64,000 nt of DNA from an uncultured bacterium (GTDB lineage Bacteria > Bacillota > Clostridia > Lachnospirales > Lachnospiraceae), in NCBI GenBank assembly GCA_947647735.1, contig CANSLJ010000021.1, positions 1 through 64,000 of the forward strand, read 5' to 3'. Below, piece by piece: positions 1 to 9,943 of this stretch. The first letter of the stretch is position 1, and each line of letters opens with the position of its first letter. A program made the position numbers and the translations under genes. Below the pieces are notes generated by a model. The model was not told the DNA's origin. It saw only the letters and a program-made list of their open reading frames with translations, and searched no databases.

Positions 1-111
1 CTGAGTTCATTGCTTGCATTTATCCGCTTATTATTTCAAATATCCAAACAACGATGCCCCGCTTCACACAACATTCTTATATTAATCAAAAATCGCTACA
101 TGTAGCAACTT
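1..111. other. no gene seen
   Basis: This AT-rich stretch lies downstream of the YhcG-type nuclease gene. I see no gene or clear terminator. It contains a perfect 12-bp palindrome, GCTACATGTAGC (93-104), just before the stop codon of the next gene. If hsdR of the restriction locus exists it would lie to the left, outside the window. Confidence 0.4.
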
Positions 112-1158
112 TTACTCTTTGCGTTGTTCCAATTGTATCTTTGCTCTCTGAATCGCCAGACGCAGTTTCTCTTCCAGCTCTTCTTTTGACGGCATAGCAG
201 TCAGATATTGAGCCACTCTGATATCGCCTTTATCTAATTCTAACAGTTCAATTACTTCGTCTGACTTTTCAGCACATAATATTAAAGCAATCGGGGATTC
301 TTCGTCTTCCATCCGTTCATATTTATTTAACCATCGTAAATATAGTTCTACCTGTGATTTATACTCTGGTTCAAACCCTCCGATTTTCAGTTCAACTACT
401 ACCAATCTTCTCAATTTTCTATGGAAGAACAGCAAATCTATCTTATAATCTCTTCCATCTATTGTAACCTTTTTCTGACGTGCCATAAAAGCAAAATCAG
501 TTCCCATTTCCAAAATAAATTTTTCTAATTCTGCCAAAATTGCATTCTCTAAATCCTTTTCGCTATAAGTATCCTGCAATCCCAAAAAATCTAAAATACA
601 GGGATCTCTATAAAACATATCCACCGTCATGATATCTTTTTCTTCCAAAAGCTGAATATCATTTCTAATTGTTTCTTCCGGACGTTTGGAAATAGCCGTC
701 CTTTCATATAGCATTGACTTTTTCCGTTCTCTTAATGTTCTTACACTCCATCTCTCATTTTTACACAGGACCGCATAAAAGTCCCTTTTCAATTCATCAC
801 TGACCGGCAATAATTCTTTAAAATGAGACCATGATAATTGTTGCGACAGTGTAGCAACTTTTTCAAAATCAGGAAATTCCTCATAAAATTGTATCATACG
901 AAAAATAGAGCTTTTCTCATAGGAACGTCCATATTGAAATTCTAGTTCCTTACTCATATTTTTTACAATTGATTTTCCATACTCTGCTTTTTGCCCATTT
1001 AGAATATTATCTTTAAGTTCCTGCCCTATATGCCAAAACAAATATACAGTTTCAAAATTAGCGGTTTCAAATACTTTCCGTTTTGCAGTTTCAATGAGCT
1101 TAACAATATTGTTGTATGTTTGTTTATAATTTTCCGGTAAAATCAATTCATTTTCCAT
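112..1158 (-). CDS. yhcG: YhcG-type PDDEXK nuclease (DUF1016)
   Basis: This 348-residue protein belongs to the YhcG/DUF1016 family, which is often found inside or beside type I restriction loci. The first 150 residues are the helical DUF1016 N-terminal part. The C-terminal third carries a PD-(D/E)XK nuclease core with D at about 241, then the strand ending VVVELKIG that supplies E and K (about 256 and 258). I start at ATG 1158 because AAGGGTGA lies 7 bases upstream. A GTG three codons earlier would overlap that site. The gene is last in the minus-strand order HTH regulator, hsdM, hsdS, yhcG. The cleavage role is inferred from the fold. Its true function with type I systems is not settled. Confidence 0.88.
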   Translation of the reverse strand: MENELILPENYKQTYNNIVKLIETAKRKVFETANFETVYLFWHIGQELKDNILNGQKAEYGKSIVKNMSKELEFQYGRSYEKSSIFRMIQFYEEFPDFEKVATLSQQLSWSHFKELLPVSDELKRDFYAVLCKNERWSVRTLRERKKSMLYERTAISKRPEETIRNDIQLLEEKDIMTVDMFYRDPCILDFLGLQDTYSEKDLENAILAELEKFILEMGTDFAFMARQKKVTIDGRDYKIDLLFFHRKLRRLVVVELKIGGFEPEYKSQVELYLRWLNKYERMEDEESPIALILCAEKSDEVIELLELDKGDIRVAQYLTAMPSKEELEEKLRLAIQRAKIQLEQRKE

Positions 1159-1235
1159 TTTAGTCACCCTTTTGCTAAAATTTCACTTCCTGCAATTGCC
1201 TAAACACTGTTTCGGAAATTTGTATATCTTATCGT

Positions 1236-2486
1236 TTACACTTGGTATTTCTGCGGTACTTCCTTTTTGCCTGTAACATATTCGTAAATCAATGATTTTT
1301 TATAATTTTCTATCTCGGAGAAATAATGTTCTTTCTTGGTAATAAGATCATCAATTGCGGAACATTTTTTATCCAGATAATCTGCTATTTCTTTCTGCTC
1401 TTCATAACAAGGTACGGTAATAGAAAAATTTAGAAATTTATCTGCCTGCAATCTCCATCTTCCCAATCCACTTACTCCTTGTCCTAATCCATAAAAAATT
1501 CGATTCGTATAGCACATCTGCATTAAATATAAATAATATTTGCTATAATAATCCTCCTCATTAGTCAACTTAAATACCCTATAATCAGGACTCGTTACGC
1601 CCTCATATCGGGAAACGTCTACCCAGCCAGTCAATAAATCCATATGATTCATAGCAAAATTACCCACATGTACCAGTTGATAATTGCTATAGTTTTCAGC
1701 TAATTGTCCCTCATTTTTTGTTAAATCCTTTGGCTTAATTCCTTTTTGTGTTATAGATAGTACCGTATGCCCTTCCTCCCCGGCAATATCCTTTTGGATT
1801 TTAAAAATATATTTAATTTTTTTCATATTCCAATCGCTAGGAATCTGCCCAAACCATGCGCTTGTGCTATCTTTCATTTCTCTGTTACTTCTTATTCCTT
1901 TGATAACAGATTGGGTAATAACAGCTTGCTTTAATTTTTTGTATTCTTCTATACTTGTACGGGTTTTTTCAAGCATATTGTCAAGTTCTGTGCATCTTTT
2001 ATCAAGAAAATCGGCAATTTTATGCTGCTCTCTATAAGACAAAAAACATACCTTATAAGGCAAAATCTGCTGTGCCGATAACTGTCCAATCGCTGCACTA
2101 TTAGTAAAAAAAACAATGACATTATCTATCCAATAAGTATAGTAACGAGAATCTAATCTTAACTTCGGTTTCAAAACAAGCAATCTAATAATAGCATCAT
2201 ATTTCTCTTTCCTAAAAAAAGCTCGTCCAACCTCACCCCTGCCAGTAACAGTAATTGTATTTTCGTCAAAAACAGGTACTGATGTATAAGCATATACTTG
2301 ATTTGACACAGTAGAATTTGTATAAACAGGATAAGGATGCTCTTCATCTTTTTCATCAGAATATAAATCTATTTTTGCATCACCGCCTGCTTTAACCCCA
2401 AATAATCTTCCAATATTAGTCACAGCCCAATCACTAGGTATCTCCCCAATCCACTCAATCCCGCTATCCTTCATCTCTCTAGCCAT
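1236..2486 (-). CDS. hsdS: type I restriction-modification specificity subunit HsdS
   Basis: The 416-residue protein recognises DNA for a type I methylase/restriction complex. It has the normal two-fold layout. Each half starts with a repeated IP-SDW signature (GIEWIGEIPSDW near residue 10 and AWFGQIPSDW near 210), followed by a target-recognition domain and a long helix (FLDKRC near 160, YLDKKC near 370). The two recognition domains differ, as expected for a bipartite target. The start is at 2486 with GGAG about 9 bases upstream. The ancestral hsdM stop would lie just 2 bases before this start, so the genes were co-transcribed and translationally close. The gene appears intact. Confidence 0.95.
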   Translation of the reverse strand: MAREMKDSGIEWIGEIPSDWAVTNIGRLFGVKAGGDAKIDLYSDEKDEEHPYPVYTNSTVSNQVYAYTSVPVFDENTITVTGRGEVGRAFFRKEKYDAIIRLLVLKPKLRLDSRYYTYWIDNVIVFFTNSAAIGQLSAQQILPYKVCFLSYREQHKIADFLDKRCTELDNMLEKTRTSIEEYKKLKQAVITQSVIKGIRSNREMKDSTSAWFGQIPSDWNMKKIKYIFKIQKDIAGEEGHTVLSITQKGIKPKDLTKNEGQLAENYSNYQLVHVGNFAMNHMDLLTGWVDVSRYEGVTSPDYRVFKLTNEEDYYSKYYLYLMQMCYTNRIFYGLGQGVSGLGRWRLQADKFLNFSITVPCYEEQKEIADYLDKKCSAIDDLITKKEHYFSEIENYKKSLIYEYVTGKKEVPQKYQV

Positions 2487-2551
2487 CCTTATATCTCCTC
2501 AGCAAACAACTTCTCCAAAGAAGCAGAAATATCAGCCTCCAACACATGAAT
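2479..2551 (-). other. frameshifted tail of hsdM
   Basis: In the present frame the last ~24 codons give a hydrophobic, arginine-rich tail ending at 2479, which overlaps hsdS by 8 bases. The other frame gives a perfect family-type coiled tail stopping at 2489-2491, directly before hsdS. The break is at GAGATTCATG, where GAGAATTCATG would keep the frame. Confidence 0.75.
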
Positions 2552-4245
2552 CTCGCTACAATATTCTCCACCCTCTCCGGTGCCTGATACTCGTAGAAAT
2601 ATCTCGTCATAGGTATCTCATACCCTACCTTAGTCTTTTTCTTATCAATCCACGCATCTTCCGCATAAGGCAGCACTTCCCTCTCAAAGTATCTGTCAAT
2701 ATCCTGTACCAACGGAACATTCTCCGTATCACGCAAATTTGCATCTGCAACAGGTTTTTCCTTTTTCAATACAATTTCACCGTTTTCATCCCGAAGTGGT
2801 CTTTCCACCACGATTTTGTTATATCCAAACTCTACAGTCTCAAATATTTTACTCTCACAATAAATTCCGTCCTTATCTCCATACACAGCACAATTTTCAA
2901 AAGAACCATAGGCTTTCACAATCAATTCCCGACATAAATTTGTAATATCATTTCGTTTCGTACCAATACTCTTTCTTCTCGCTTCATAACAATGAGAAAC
3001 ATCTATGAGCTGCACTTTTCCTTCTCTATATGCCGGTTTATTTTTAGAGCATATCCAAATATATGTACTGATACCCGTATTCATAAACATATCCGTAGAA
3101 AGCTGTACAATACAGTCCAGCCAGTCATTTTCCAAAATATATCTCCTAATCTCGGACGGACCGCTTCCAGCATCGCCTGAAAATAAAGGCGAGCCATTCT
3201 GTATAATTGCCATTTTTCCATTTGGCGCAAGCTTAGAAAGTCCATTTAGCACAAATAACTGCTGCCCGTCACTAATTTTAGGAAGTCCGGGCGCAAATCT
3301 CCCCCGTTCCCCTCTTGCCGCTTCTTCTTCCACCTTCTTTTGTTCACGTTTCCAATCAATTCCAAACGGCGGATTAGAAATACAATAGTCAAATGTAAAA
3401 CCCGCAAACTGATCATCGGATAAAGTATCTCCAAACCGCATATTATCAGGATCTCCTCCACGAATCATCATATCCGCTTTTGCAATCGCATAGGTAGATG
3501 GATTAAACTCCTGTCCAAAGCAAGTTACCTCTATATCGCTGTTCAAATCATGGATTCTCTCCTCCATGCAGGAAAGCATCTGTGATGTTCCCATAGTCAT
3601 ATCATAAACAGTCATTCCGCCTGTATCTAAATCAGCATCTGCAAGAAGTAAATCTGTCATAAGGTAAATAATATCTCTGCTAGTGAAATGCGCTCCCGCT
3701 TCTTCTCCAAAGGACTCTGAGAAGCGACGCACCAAATCCTCAAAAATATATCCACAATCCACAGCACTGATTTTATCGGCTCCCAAGTACCCTTTTTCAG
3801 AATTAAATTCCTTAATGATAAGATACAGCGTATTACTCTCTACCATTCTTTTGATGATATTATCAAAGTCAAACTTGGATAATACATCCTGTGCATTTGC
3901 AGAAAAACCGGCTAAATAATCTCTAAAGTTTGTCTCTATATTATCTGGATCAGCTAAAAGTGTTTCAAACGTAAACTTGCTTGTATTATAAAACTGATAA
4001 CCGGATGCCCTTGTCAAAAAACCGTCTATTACTGCCAAATGTTTCACTTTTTCATACTGCGCAAGCACTTGGTCATGCGTAGGCAGCAAACAGTCATGAA
4101 ATCGCTTAACCACCGTCATCGGCAAAATAACAAGTCCATATTCATGCGGTTTAAACGGTCCTCGAAGCATATCTGCCACATTCCAAATGACGGTAGCCTT
4201 TTCCGCTATATTGATTCCAACATCACTGATTTTATCGTTGCTCAT
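2479..4245 (-). CDS. hsdM: type I methylase subunit HsdM, 3' end frameshifted
   Basis: This is the N6-adenine methyltransferase subunit of a type I system (588 residues). An N-terminal HsdM_N helical domain is followed by the methylase fold. The AdoMet motif is seen as YDMTMGTS (about 213-220) and the catalytic NPPF at about 291-294. The frame reads well to ENIVARF, after which the tail is unlike the family. One extra A at about 2550 would restore a tail IHVLEADISASLEKLFAEEI ending at 2489, which is the expected HsdM C-terminus. So there is either a real 1-bp deletion or a sequence error. The ATG at 4245 follows GGAG at 11 bases. A TTG at 4254 is too close to that site. The gene partly overlaps the regulator stop upstream. 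Confidence 0.9.
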   Translation of the reverse strand: MSNDKISDVGINIAEKATVIWNVADMLRGPFKPHEYGLVILPMTVVKRFHDCLLPTHDQVLAQYEKVKHLAVIDGFLTRASGYQFYNTSKFTFETLLADPDNIETNFRDYLAGFSANAQDVLSKFDFDNIIKRMVESNTLYLIIKEFNSEKGYLGADKISAVDCGYIFEDLVRRFSESFGEEAGAHFTSRDIIYLMTDLLLADADLDTGGMTVYDMTMGTSQMLSCMEERIHDLNSDIEVTCFGQEFNPSTYAIAKADMMIRGGDPDNMRFGDTLSDDQFAGFTFDYCISNPPFGIDWKREQKKVEEEAARGERGRFAPGLPKISDGQQLFVLNGLSKLAPNGKMAIIQNGSPLFSGDAGSGPSEIRRYILENDWLDCIVQLSTDMFMNTGISTYIWICSKNKPAYREGKVQLIDVSHCYEARRKSIGTKRNDITNLCRELIVKAYGSFENCAVYGDKDGIYCESKIFETVEFGYNKIVVERPLRDENGEIVLKKEKPVADANLRDTENVPLVQDIDRYFEREVLPYAEDAWIDKKKTKVGYEIPMTRYFYEYQAPERVENIVARFMCWRLIFLLLWRSCLLRRYKDG

Positions 4246-4250
4246 TTTTA

Positions 4251-4475
4251 TCAATTCTCCTCGTTTTTCTCCTGCGTTTTTTTATAATTTACCAAATCTG
4301 CAAAATCACAATCAAGGCTTTCGCATATACGCTCCAAAACTGATAAATTCACAGGTTCTCCATTAGTCATTTTCGCCATAGTGCTAGAACTTAAGCCTAT
4401 ACTTTTACATAAATCCCCTTTTTTCATTCCCTTATCAATTAACAACTTCCATAATCCATTATAACTGATTGCCAT
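4251..4475 (-). CDS. small XRE-type HTH regulator of the restriction locus
   Basis: The 74-residue Cro/CI-type DNA-binding protein has the full five-helix HTH (LWKLLIDKGMKKGDLCKS, then LSSSTMAKM as recognition region) and little else. It resembles YozG/Cro-like single-domain regulators. ATG 4475 is preceded by GAGAGGGA at 8 bases. An upstream GTG at 4499 has no such site. Its stop lies 5 bases upstream of the hsdM ATG, so the two are co-transcribed. The position suggests it controls expression of the methylase genes. A TATAAT-like -10 box lies at 4519-4524 with a weak -35 (TTTGGT, 17-bp spacing). Confidence 0.85.
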   Translation of the reverse strand: MAISYNGLWKLLIDKGMKKGDLCKSIGLSSSTMAKMTNGEPVNLSVLERICESLDCDFADLVNYKKTQEKNEEN

Positions 4476-4499
4476 ATTATAGTCCCTCTCACTTTCCAC

Positions 4500-4682
4500 G
4501 AATCAGCATTCAATATTTATTATAAAGTCTATCATCATTTTACCAAATTAGCAATTCGGAAAATCAAATATTATAATTTAGAAGGCAAATATTTTTAGTG
4601 CAAATGATTATGGAGCAGATTTTTCTGCCCCACATTTTCATAGACAATATATAATTTCCTCCCTCACAATCTGCCAGCGCCG
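4500..4682. other. AT-rich intergenic region
   Basis: This stretch is very AT-rich and lies between the restriction regulator and the decayed IS21 remnant. It contains the likely minus-strand promoter of the regulator (ATTATA at 4519-4524 on the plus strand). I see no gene here. Confidence 0.4.
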
Positions 4683-5133
4683 ATGATAAAATGTAAGAAA
4701 ACGTCAAACACAAAATGCAGATTTAGGATGATCTATGTGGAGCTTGGAAAAAAGTACCACATGGATCCCCGGACAGCAAAGCAGTATGCGCAGTCACCAC
4801 AAAAACCGGAATACACGCTGACACAGCCAAAGCCTACAAATAGCAGGTGGAGAAGAAAATGGATTTGGATGAAAAGGCAACGGTGCGGTTCGAAACCATG
4901 CCGAGAAAACAGGGGCAGATGGACTGGGGATTCTTTGAAGACCATCTGGTCTATGAAGATGGAAAATGGAGAAAGCTTTACTGTTTCCTCATGATACTGG
5001 GATATTCAAGAATGCGCTACATCTAATTTGTAGCAGATATGAACACGAATACACTGATCCGGTGTCATCAGAACGCATTCCGGTATTTTGGAGTCTATCC
5101 GGAGGAGATCCTCTATGCGCCATAGGCATTTGT
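4683..5133 (+). pseudogene. decayed IS21-type transposase (istA) remnant
   Basis: Two pieces of an IstA-like integrase are readable. The first gives YVELGKKYHMDPRTAKQYA and EYTLTQPKPT (N-terminal HTH region). After an internal deletion the frame changes and gives MDLDEKATVRFETMP, then GQMDWGFF, which holds the first catalytic aspartate of the DDE core, and on to RMRYI. A TAA at 5024-5026 interrupts this frame where GAA or GAG is expected, and the reading continues FVADMNTNTLIRCHQNAF to about 5130 before homology is lost. The rest of istA and all of istB are absent. It cannot make an active transposase. Confidence 0.8.
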
Positions 5134-5210
5134 GAGATATTTGATTGGTAAAACAGCGCTGCCTCCATCAAAACCTTGTTTCGTTGCAAGTTTAGAAAGA
5201 CAACAAGGGC

Positions 5211-5630
5211 ATGACAATAAAAGAGCTTGCACTAAAGACAAAGATTGCGCCAACAACGCTTTATTCCATTATCCAGAGAGATACCGCTATCCGCTTTGAC
5301 ACTGCGCTTAGAATTTCTAATATATTGGATATTCCTATCAGTTCTATCTGCAAGGATAATCCATATGACGATATTGAGACTTTACCAGCACTTCCATCTG
5401 ACAGCGAAAAGCGGAATATTAACAGCCATAAAAATAGTTATATATCAGATCGCACTGCCCGCATCCTGAAGAAGTTCGATTACACAGAACTGCCTATGGT
5501 GGATGAGTCGATTGCCGATTTATATGTGCTAGATGACACTATAAGACGAGAGCTCTTTGAATGTACAAAAATGTTAAAGAAGAATCATACTTCTCCCGAA
5601 AGAACTGCTGATTTGAAAGATATAAAATAG
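5211..5630 (+). CDS. XRE-family HTH protein, possibly 5'-truncated
   Basis: The 139-residue protein starts inside what is normally the second helix of an HTH domain (MTIKELALKTKIAPTTLYSII), followed by helices up to about residue 45 and a polar C-terminal tail of unknown role. No in-frame start exists further upstream because TAG lies 6 codons before the ATG. In another frame the upstream bases read ERQQG, which would fit the usual residues before MTIKE, so a frameshift or truncation is possible. The ribosome site (AAGGGC) is very close to the ATG. It is a remnant-like gene at the edge of the accessory segment, with a good terminator just downstream. Confidence 0.6.
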   Translation: MTIKELALKTKIAPTTLYSIIQRDTAIRFDTALRISNILDIPISSICKDNPYDDIETLPALPSDSEKRNINSHKNSYISDRTARILKKFDYTELPMVDESIADLYVLDDTIRRELFECTKMLKKNHTSPERTADLKDIK

Positions 5631-5658
5631 AAAAATACAATAATGTAGCCATTTTGTA

Positions 5659-5686
5659 GCCACTTTAGTTCTCTAAAGTGGCTTTT
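5659..5686 (+). terminator. rho-independent terminator of the XRE gene
   Basis: A perfect 10-bp stem (GCCACTTTAG with CTAAAGTGGC, loop TTCT) is followed by TTTT. It closes the plus-strand XRE gene and insulates tuf. Confidence 0.85.
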
Positions 5687-5694
5687 CATGTAAA

Positions 5695-5724
5695 AAGGGT
5701 TCCGAAGAACTCTCCGAAACCCTT
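5695..5724 (-). terminator. rho-independent terminator of tuf
   Basis: On the minus strand a 10-bp stem with one G-T pair (AAGGGTTTCG with CGGAACCCTT) is followed by TTTT. It lies 23 bases past the tuf stop codon. Confidence 0.85.
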
Positions 5725-5746
5725 GAATTTACTGTAATTCTATTAA

Positions 5747-6934
5747 TTACTCAATGATAGTAGCAACCCTACCTGAACCAACTGTTCTACCACCCTCACG
5801 GATAGCAAATGTAAGACCCTGCTCCATAGCGATCGGATGGATCAGTTCGATCGTCATCTCGATGTTATCGCCAGGCATGCACATCTCAACGCCTGCAGGC
5901 AGATTGATAACGCCTGTAACGTCTGTTGTTCTGAAGTAGAACTGAGGTCTGTAGTTGTTGAAGAAAGGAGTGTGACGGCCACCCTCATCTTTGGTCAAAA
6001 CGTAAACCTGAGCTGTGAATTTTGTATGGCATGTTACTGAACCGGGTTTAGCAAGAACCTGTCCTCTTTCGATTTCAGTTCTGTTGATACCACGAAGCAG
6101 TGCGCCGATGTTATCACCAGCCTGTGCCTCATCCAGCATCTTACGGAACATCTCGATACCTGTTACAACAGTCTTCTTTGTCTCTTCCTTGATACCAACG
6201 ATCTCAACTTCCTCGTTCAGGTGCAGAGTACCTCTCTCCACTCTACCGGTAGCAACTGTACCACGGCCTGTGATCGTGAATACGTCCTCGACAGGCATCA
6301 GGAACGGCTTATCTGTGTCACGCTGAGGATCAGGAATATAGGAGTCAACTGTCTCCATCAGTTCCATGATCTTATCGCCCCATTCGCCATTGGGATCTTC
6401 CAGAGCTTTCAGAGCGGAACCCTTGATGATCGGGCAATCTGTGAAACCATACTCTTCAAGCTGCTCTGTAACTTCCATCTCAACCAGCTCGATCAGCTCT
6501 TCGTCATCTACCATATCGCACTTGTTCAGGAATACTACGATATAAGGTACGCCTACCTGACGGGACAGAAGGATGTGCTCCTTTGTCTGAGCCATAACAC
6601 CATCGGTAGCAGCAACTACGAGGATAGCGCCGTCCATCTGAGCAGCACCTGTGATCATGTTCTTAACGTAGTCAGCATGGCCCGGGCAGTCAACGTGTGC
6701 ATAGTGTCTGTTATCTGTCTGATACTCTACGTGAGCAGTGGAGATCGTGATACCTCTTTCTCTCTCTTCGGGAGCTTTGTCGATGTTCTCGAAATCTACT
6801 TTCTCATTACCGGTTACTCTCTCAGCCAGCACTTTTGTGATCGCCGCTGTCAGAGTTGTTTTACCATGGTCAACGTGGCCGATGGTACCAATGTTACAAT
6901 GCGGTTTGGTTCTGTCAAATTTAGCTTTAGCCAT
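5747..6934 (-). CDS. tuf: elongation factor Tu
   Basis: The 395-residue GTPase delivers aminoacyl-tRNA to the ribosome. The P-loop GHVDHGKT (19-26), switch region [13 protein letters not shown] and NKCD (about 136-139) are all present, followed by the two beta-barrel domains ending in [10 protein letters not shown]. Length and sequence are fully typical. It is the last gene of the str cluster, downstream of fusA, with AAGGAGG before the ATG. The 165-bp gap to fusA holds its own promoter and an AT-rich hairpin, so it can be transcribed apart from rpsL-rpsG-fusA. Confidence 0.99.
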   Translation of the reverse strand: MAKAKFDRTKPHCNIGTIGHVDHGKTTLTAAITKVLAERVTGNEKVDFENIDKAPEERERGITISTAHVEYQTDNRHYAHVDCPGHADYVKNMITGAAQMDGAILVVAATDGVMAQTKEHILLSRQVGVPYIVVFLNKCDMVDDEELIELVEMEVTEQLEEYGFTDCPIIKGSALKALEDPNGEWGDKIMELMETVDSYIPDPQRDTDKPFLMPVEDVFTITGRGTVATGRVERGTLHLNEEVEIVGIKEETKKTVVTGIEMFRKMLDEAQAGDNIGALLRGINRTEIERGQVLAKPGSVTCHTKFTAQVYVLTKDEGGRHTPFFNNYRPQFYFRTTDVTGVINLPAGVEMCMPGDNIEMTIELIHPIAMEQGLTFAIREGGRTVGSGRVATIIE

Positions 6935-7013
6935 TTTCTAAAGTCCTCCTTATTTTTGTTACCTTGTTCCAAAATTGATGTTTTTCCCAAAACTTTACAA
7001 TCAGCTATTTCTG

Positions 7014-7041
7014 ATTATACCAAAACTCTTGATATTTTCAA
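7014..7041 (-). promoter_or_regulatory. sigma-A promoter of tuf
   Basis: The minus strand reads TTGAAA, 16 bases, then TATAAT, with the extended -10 form TGG before TATAAT. The site lies about 80 bases upstream of the tuf start. Confidence 0.75.
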
Positions 7042-7048
7042 GAGTTTT
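7022..7048 (-). terminator. hairpin between fusA and tuf
   Basis: This is a perfect 11-bp inverted repeat (AAAACTCTTGA with TCAAGAGTTTT, 5-base loop). Its arms supply A and T runs on both strands, so it could weakly end fusA transcripts. It covers the -35 box of the tuf promoter. Confidence 0.45.
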
Positions 7049-7099
7049 CTCATTTATTTTATAACAGTTTCGGCTTAATCTGCTCTTGCCTGCGTACTG

Positions 7100-9217
7100 T
7101 TACTTTGTCTTTGCCGTAAGCACCTTTTCCTGTACGCTCTTCGGCACCTGCTCGTACTTTTCAAAGAACATGGAATAGTTTCCCCGTCCCTGAGTCTTAC
7201 TACGCAGGTCTGTGGAATAACCGAACATCTCGGCAAGGGGCACATATCCGTGTACGATCTTGCCGCCGCCCAGATCATCCATACCTTCGATACGTCCGCG
7301 GCGGGAGTTGATATCACCGATCACGTCGCCCATATACTCTTCAGGCATTGTCACTTCCACCTTCATGATGGGCTCGAGCAGTACGGCGTTACCTTTCTTC
7401 ATAGCCTCCTTGAATGCCATGGAACCGGCAATATGGAATGCCATTTCAGAAGAGTCAACCTCATGGTAGGAGCCGTCGTATACATTGGCGTGTACGCCCA
7501 GTACAGGGAATCCGCCCAGGATACCTGCTTTCGCAGCTTCCTCGATACCTGCGCCGACAGCGGGGATATACTCTTTCGGGATCGCACCGCCGACAACGCT
7601 GGACTCAAACTTGAATGTCTCTTCGCCGTTCGGATCCATGGGCTCGAATTTCACTTTACAATGTCCGTACTGACCACGTCCACCGGACTGTTTTGCATAC
7701 TTGTATTCCTGATCCACAGGTTTTGTAAAGGTTTCCTTGTAAGCAACCTGAGGCGCGCCCACATTAGCCTCCACCTTGAATTCACGGAGCAGACGGTCAA
7801 CGATGATCTCCAGATGGAGCTCGCCCATACCTGCAATGATAGTCTGTCCTGTTTCAGCGTTTGTGTGTGCACGGAATGTGGGATCTTCCTCCGCCAGTTT
7901 TGCCAGCGCTTCACCCATCTTGCCCTGGCCTGCCTTTGTCTTGGGCTCGATAGCCAGCTCGATAACGGGTTCGGGGAATTCCATGGATTCCAGGATAACC
8001 GGATGCTGGTCGTCACAAATAGTATCACCGGTTGTCGTCAGTTTAAACCCGACCGCTGCGGCAATATCACCGGAATAAACCTTATCCAGCTCCGCTCTCT
8101 TATTTGCGTGCATCTGCAGGATACGTCCCACACGCTCTTTTTTATCTTTTGTGGCATTCAGAACATAAGAACCGGAATTCAATGTACCGGAATATACTCT
8201 GAAGAATGCCAGTTTTCCTACGAAAGGATCTGTCATGATCTTAAACGCAAGCGCGGAGAACGGCTCATCGTCAGATGCATGTCTCTCGATCTCATTGCCT
8301 TCCATATCGACACCCTTGATAGCCGGGATGTCTGTCGGAGCAGGCATATATTCAACCACTGCATCGATCAGCTTCTGTACGCCCTTGTTTCTGTAAGCGG
8401 AGCCGCAGCATACCGGAATTGCCCTGCAGTCGCAGGTAGCCTTTCTGAGCACCGCCTTCATCTGATCAACGGAAGGCTCTTCCCCTTCCAGATACATCAT
8501 CATCAGATCGTCATCCAGTTCGCATATCTTCTCGATGAGTTCGGAACGATACAGTTCCGCATCCTCCTGCATATCGCCAAGGTCGTCAGTCACCGTGATG
8601 TCATCGCCCTTGTCATCATTGTAGATATATGCTTTCATCTCAAACAGATCGATGATGCCTTTAAATTCATCTTCTTTACCGATGGGCAGCTGCAGACAGA
8701 CAGCATTTTTGCCGAGTCTTGTCCTGATCTGCTCTACGGCGCCATAGAAGTCAGCTCCCAGAATATCCATCTTATTGATGAATGCCATTCTGGGTACGTT
8801 ATAGGTATCAGCCTGGCGCCAAACGTTTTCAGACTGAGGTTCCACGCCACCTTTTGCACAGAATACGCCAACAGCGCCATCCAGTACACGCAGAGAACGC
8901 TCAACCTCAACCGTAAAGTCAACGTGGCCCGGCGTATCAATGATATTGATACGATGCTCCAATGCACCTGGTTTGACCTTTGTAAACTCTTCCAAGGTCC
9001 AGTGGCATGTCGTAGCGGCTGATGTGATTGTGATACCTCTTTCCTGTTCCTGCTCCATCCAGTCCATCGTCGCAGTACCTTCATGAGTATCACCGATCTT
9101 ATAGTTTACGCCAGTATAGTATAAGATACGCTCTGTCAATGTGGTCTTACCCGCATCGATATGGGCCATAATACCAATATTCCTGGTTCTCTCTAACGGA
9201 TATTCTCTTCCAGCCAA
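7100..9217 (-). CDS. fusA: elongation factor G
   Basis: The 705-residue translocase GTPase moves tRNA and mRNA through the ribosome. The P-loop AHIDAGKTT (about 17-25), [14 protein letters not shown] and NKMD motifs are present. Domains II to V follow, including the domain IV signature GRGQYGHCK. The length is typical. It lies 32 bases downstream of rpsG and follows the usual rpsL-rpsG-fusA-tuf order, with AGGAGGAAG before the ATG. Nothing is unusual in the reading frame. Confidence 0.99.
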   Translation of the reverse strand: MAGREYPLERTRNIGIMAHIDAGKTTLTERILYYTGVNYKIGDTHEGTATMDWMEQEQERGITITSAATTCHWTLEEFTKVKPGALEHRINIIDTPGHVDFTVEVERSLRVLDGAVGVFCAKGGVEPQSENVWRQADTYNVPRMAFINKMDILGADFYGAVEQIRTRLGKNAVCLQLPIGKEDEFKGIIDLFEMKAYIYNDDKGDDITVTDDLGDMQEDAELYRSELIEKICELDDDLMMMYLEGEEPSVDQMKAVLRKATCDCRAIPVCCGSAYRNKGVQKLIDAVVEYMPAPTDIPAIKGVDMEGNEIERHASDDEPFSALAFKIMTDPFVGKLAFFRVYSGTLNSGSYVLNATKDKKERVGRILQMHANKRAELDKVYSGDIAAAVGFKLTTTGDTICDDQHPVILESMEFPEPVIELAIEPKTKAGQGKMGEALAKLAEEDPTFRAHTNAETGQTIIAGMGELHLEIIVDRLLREFKVEANVGAPQVAYKETFTKPVDQEYKYAKQSGGRGQYGHCKVKFEPMDPNGEETFKFESSVVGGAIPKEYIPAVGAGIEEAAKAGILGGFPVLGVHANVYDGSYHEVDSSEMAFHIAGSMAFKEAMKKGNAVLLEPIMKVEVTMPEEYMGDVIGDINSRRGRIEGMDDLGGGKIVHGYVPLAEMFGYSTDLRSKTQGRGNYSMFFEKYEQVPKSVQEKVLTAKTK

Positions 9218-9249
9218 AGTTTCTTCCTCCTAAATCTAAAATGACAGTC

Positions 9250-9943
<694 letters not shown>

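Noticed and set aside
93-104. Palindrome GCTACATGTAGC as an operator
   Set aside because: It is short, AT-rich and without a promoter nearby. Chance is likely.
4683-4994. Small protein gene at the IS21 remnant
   Set aside because: The open frame mixes IstA sequence with out-of-frame codons after a deletion and is better read as a pseudogene.
7250-9022. 590-codon open frame opposite fusA
   Set aside because: It is the antisense shadow of a highly biased essential gene, has no ribosome site and no family motif.
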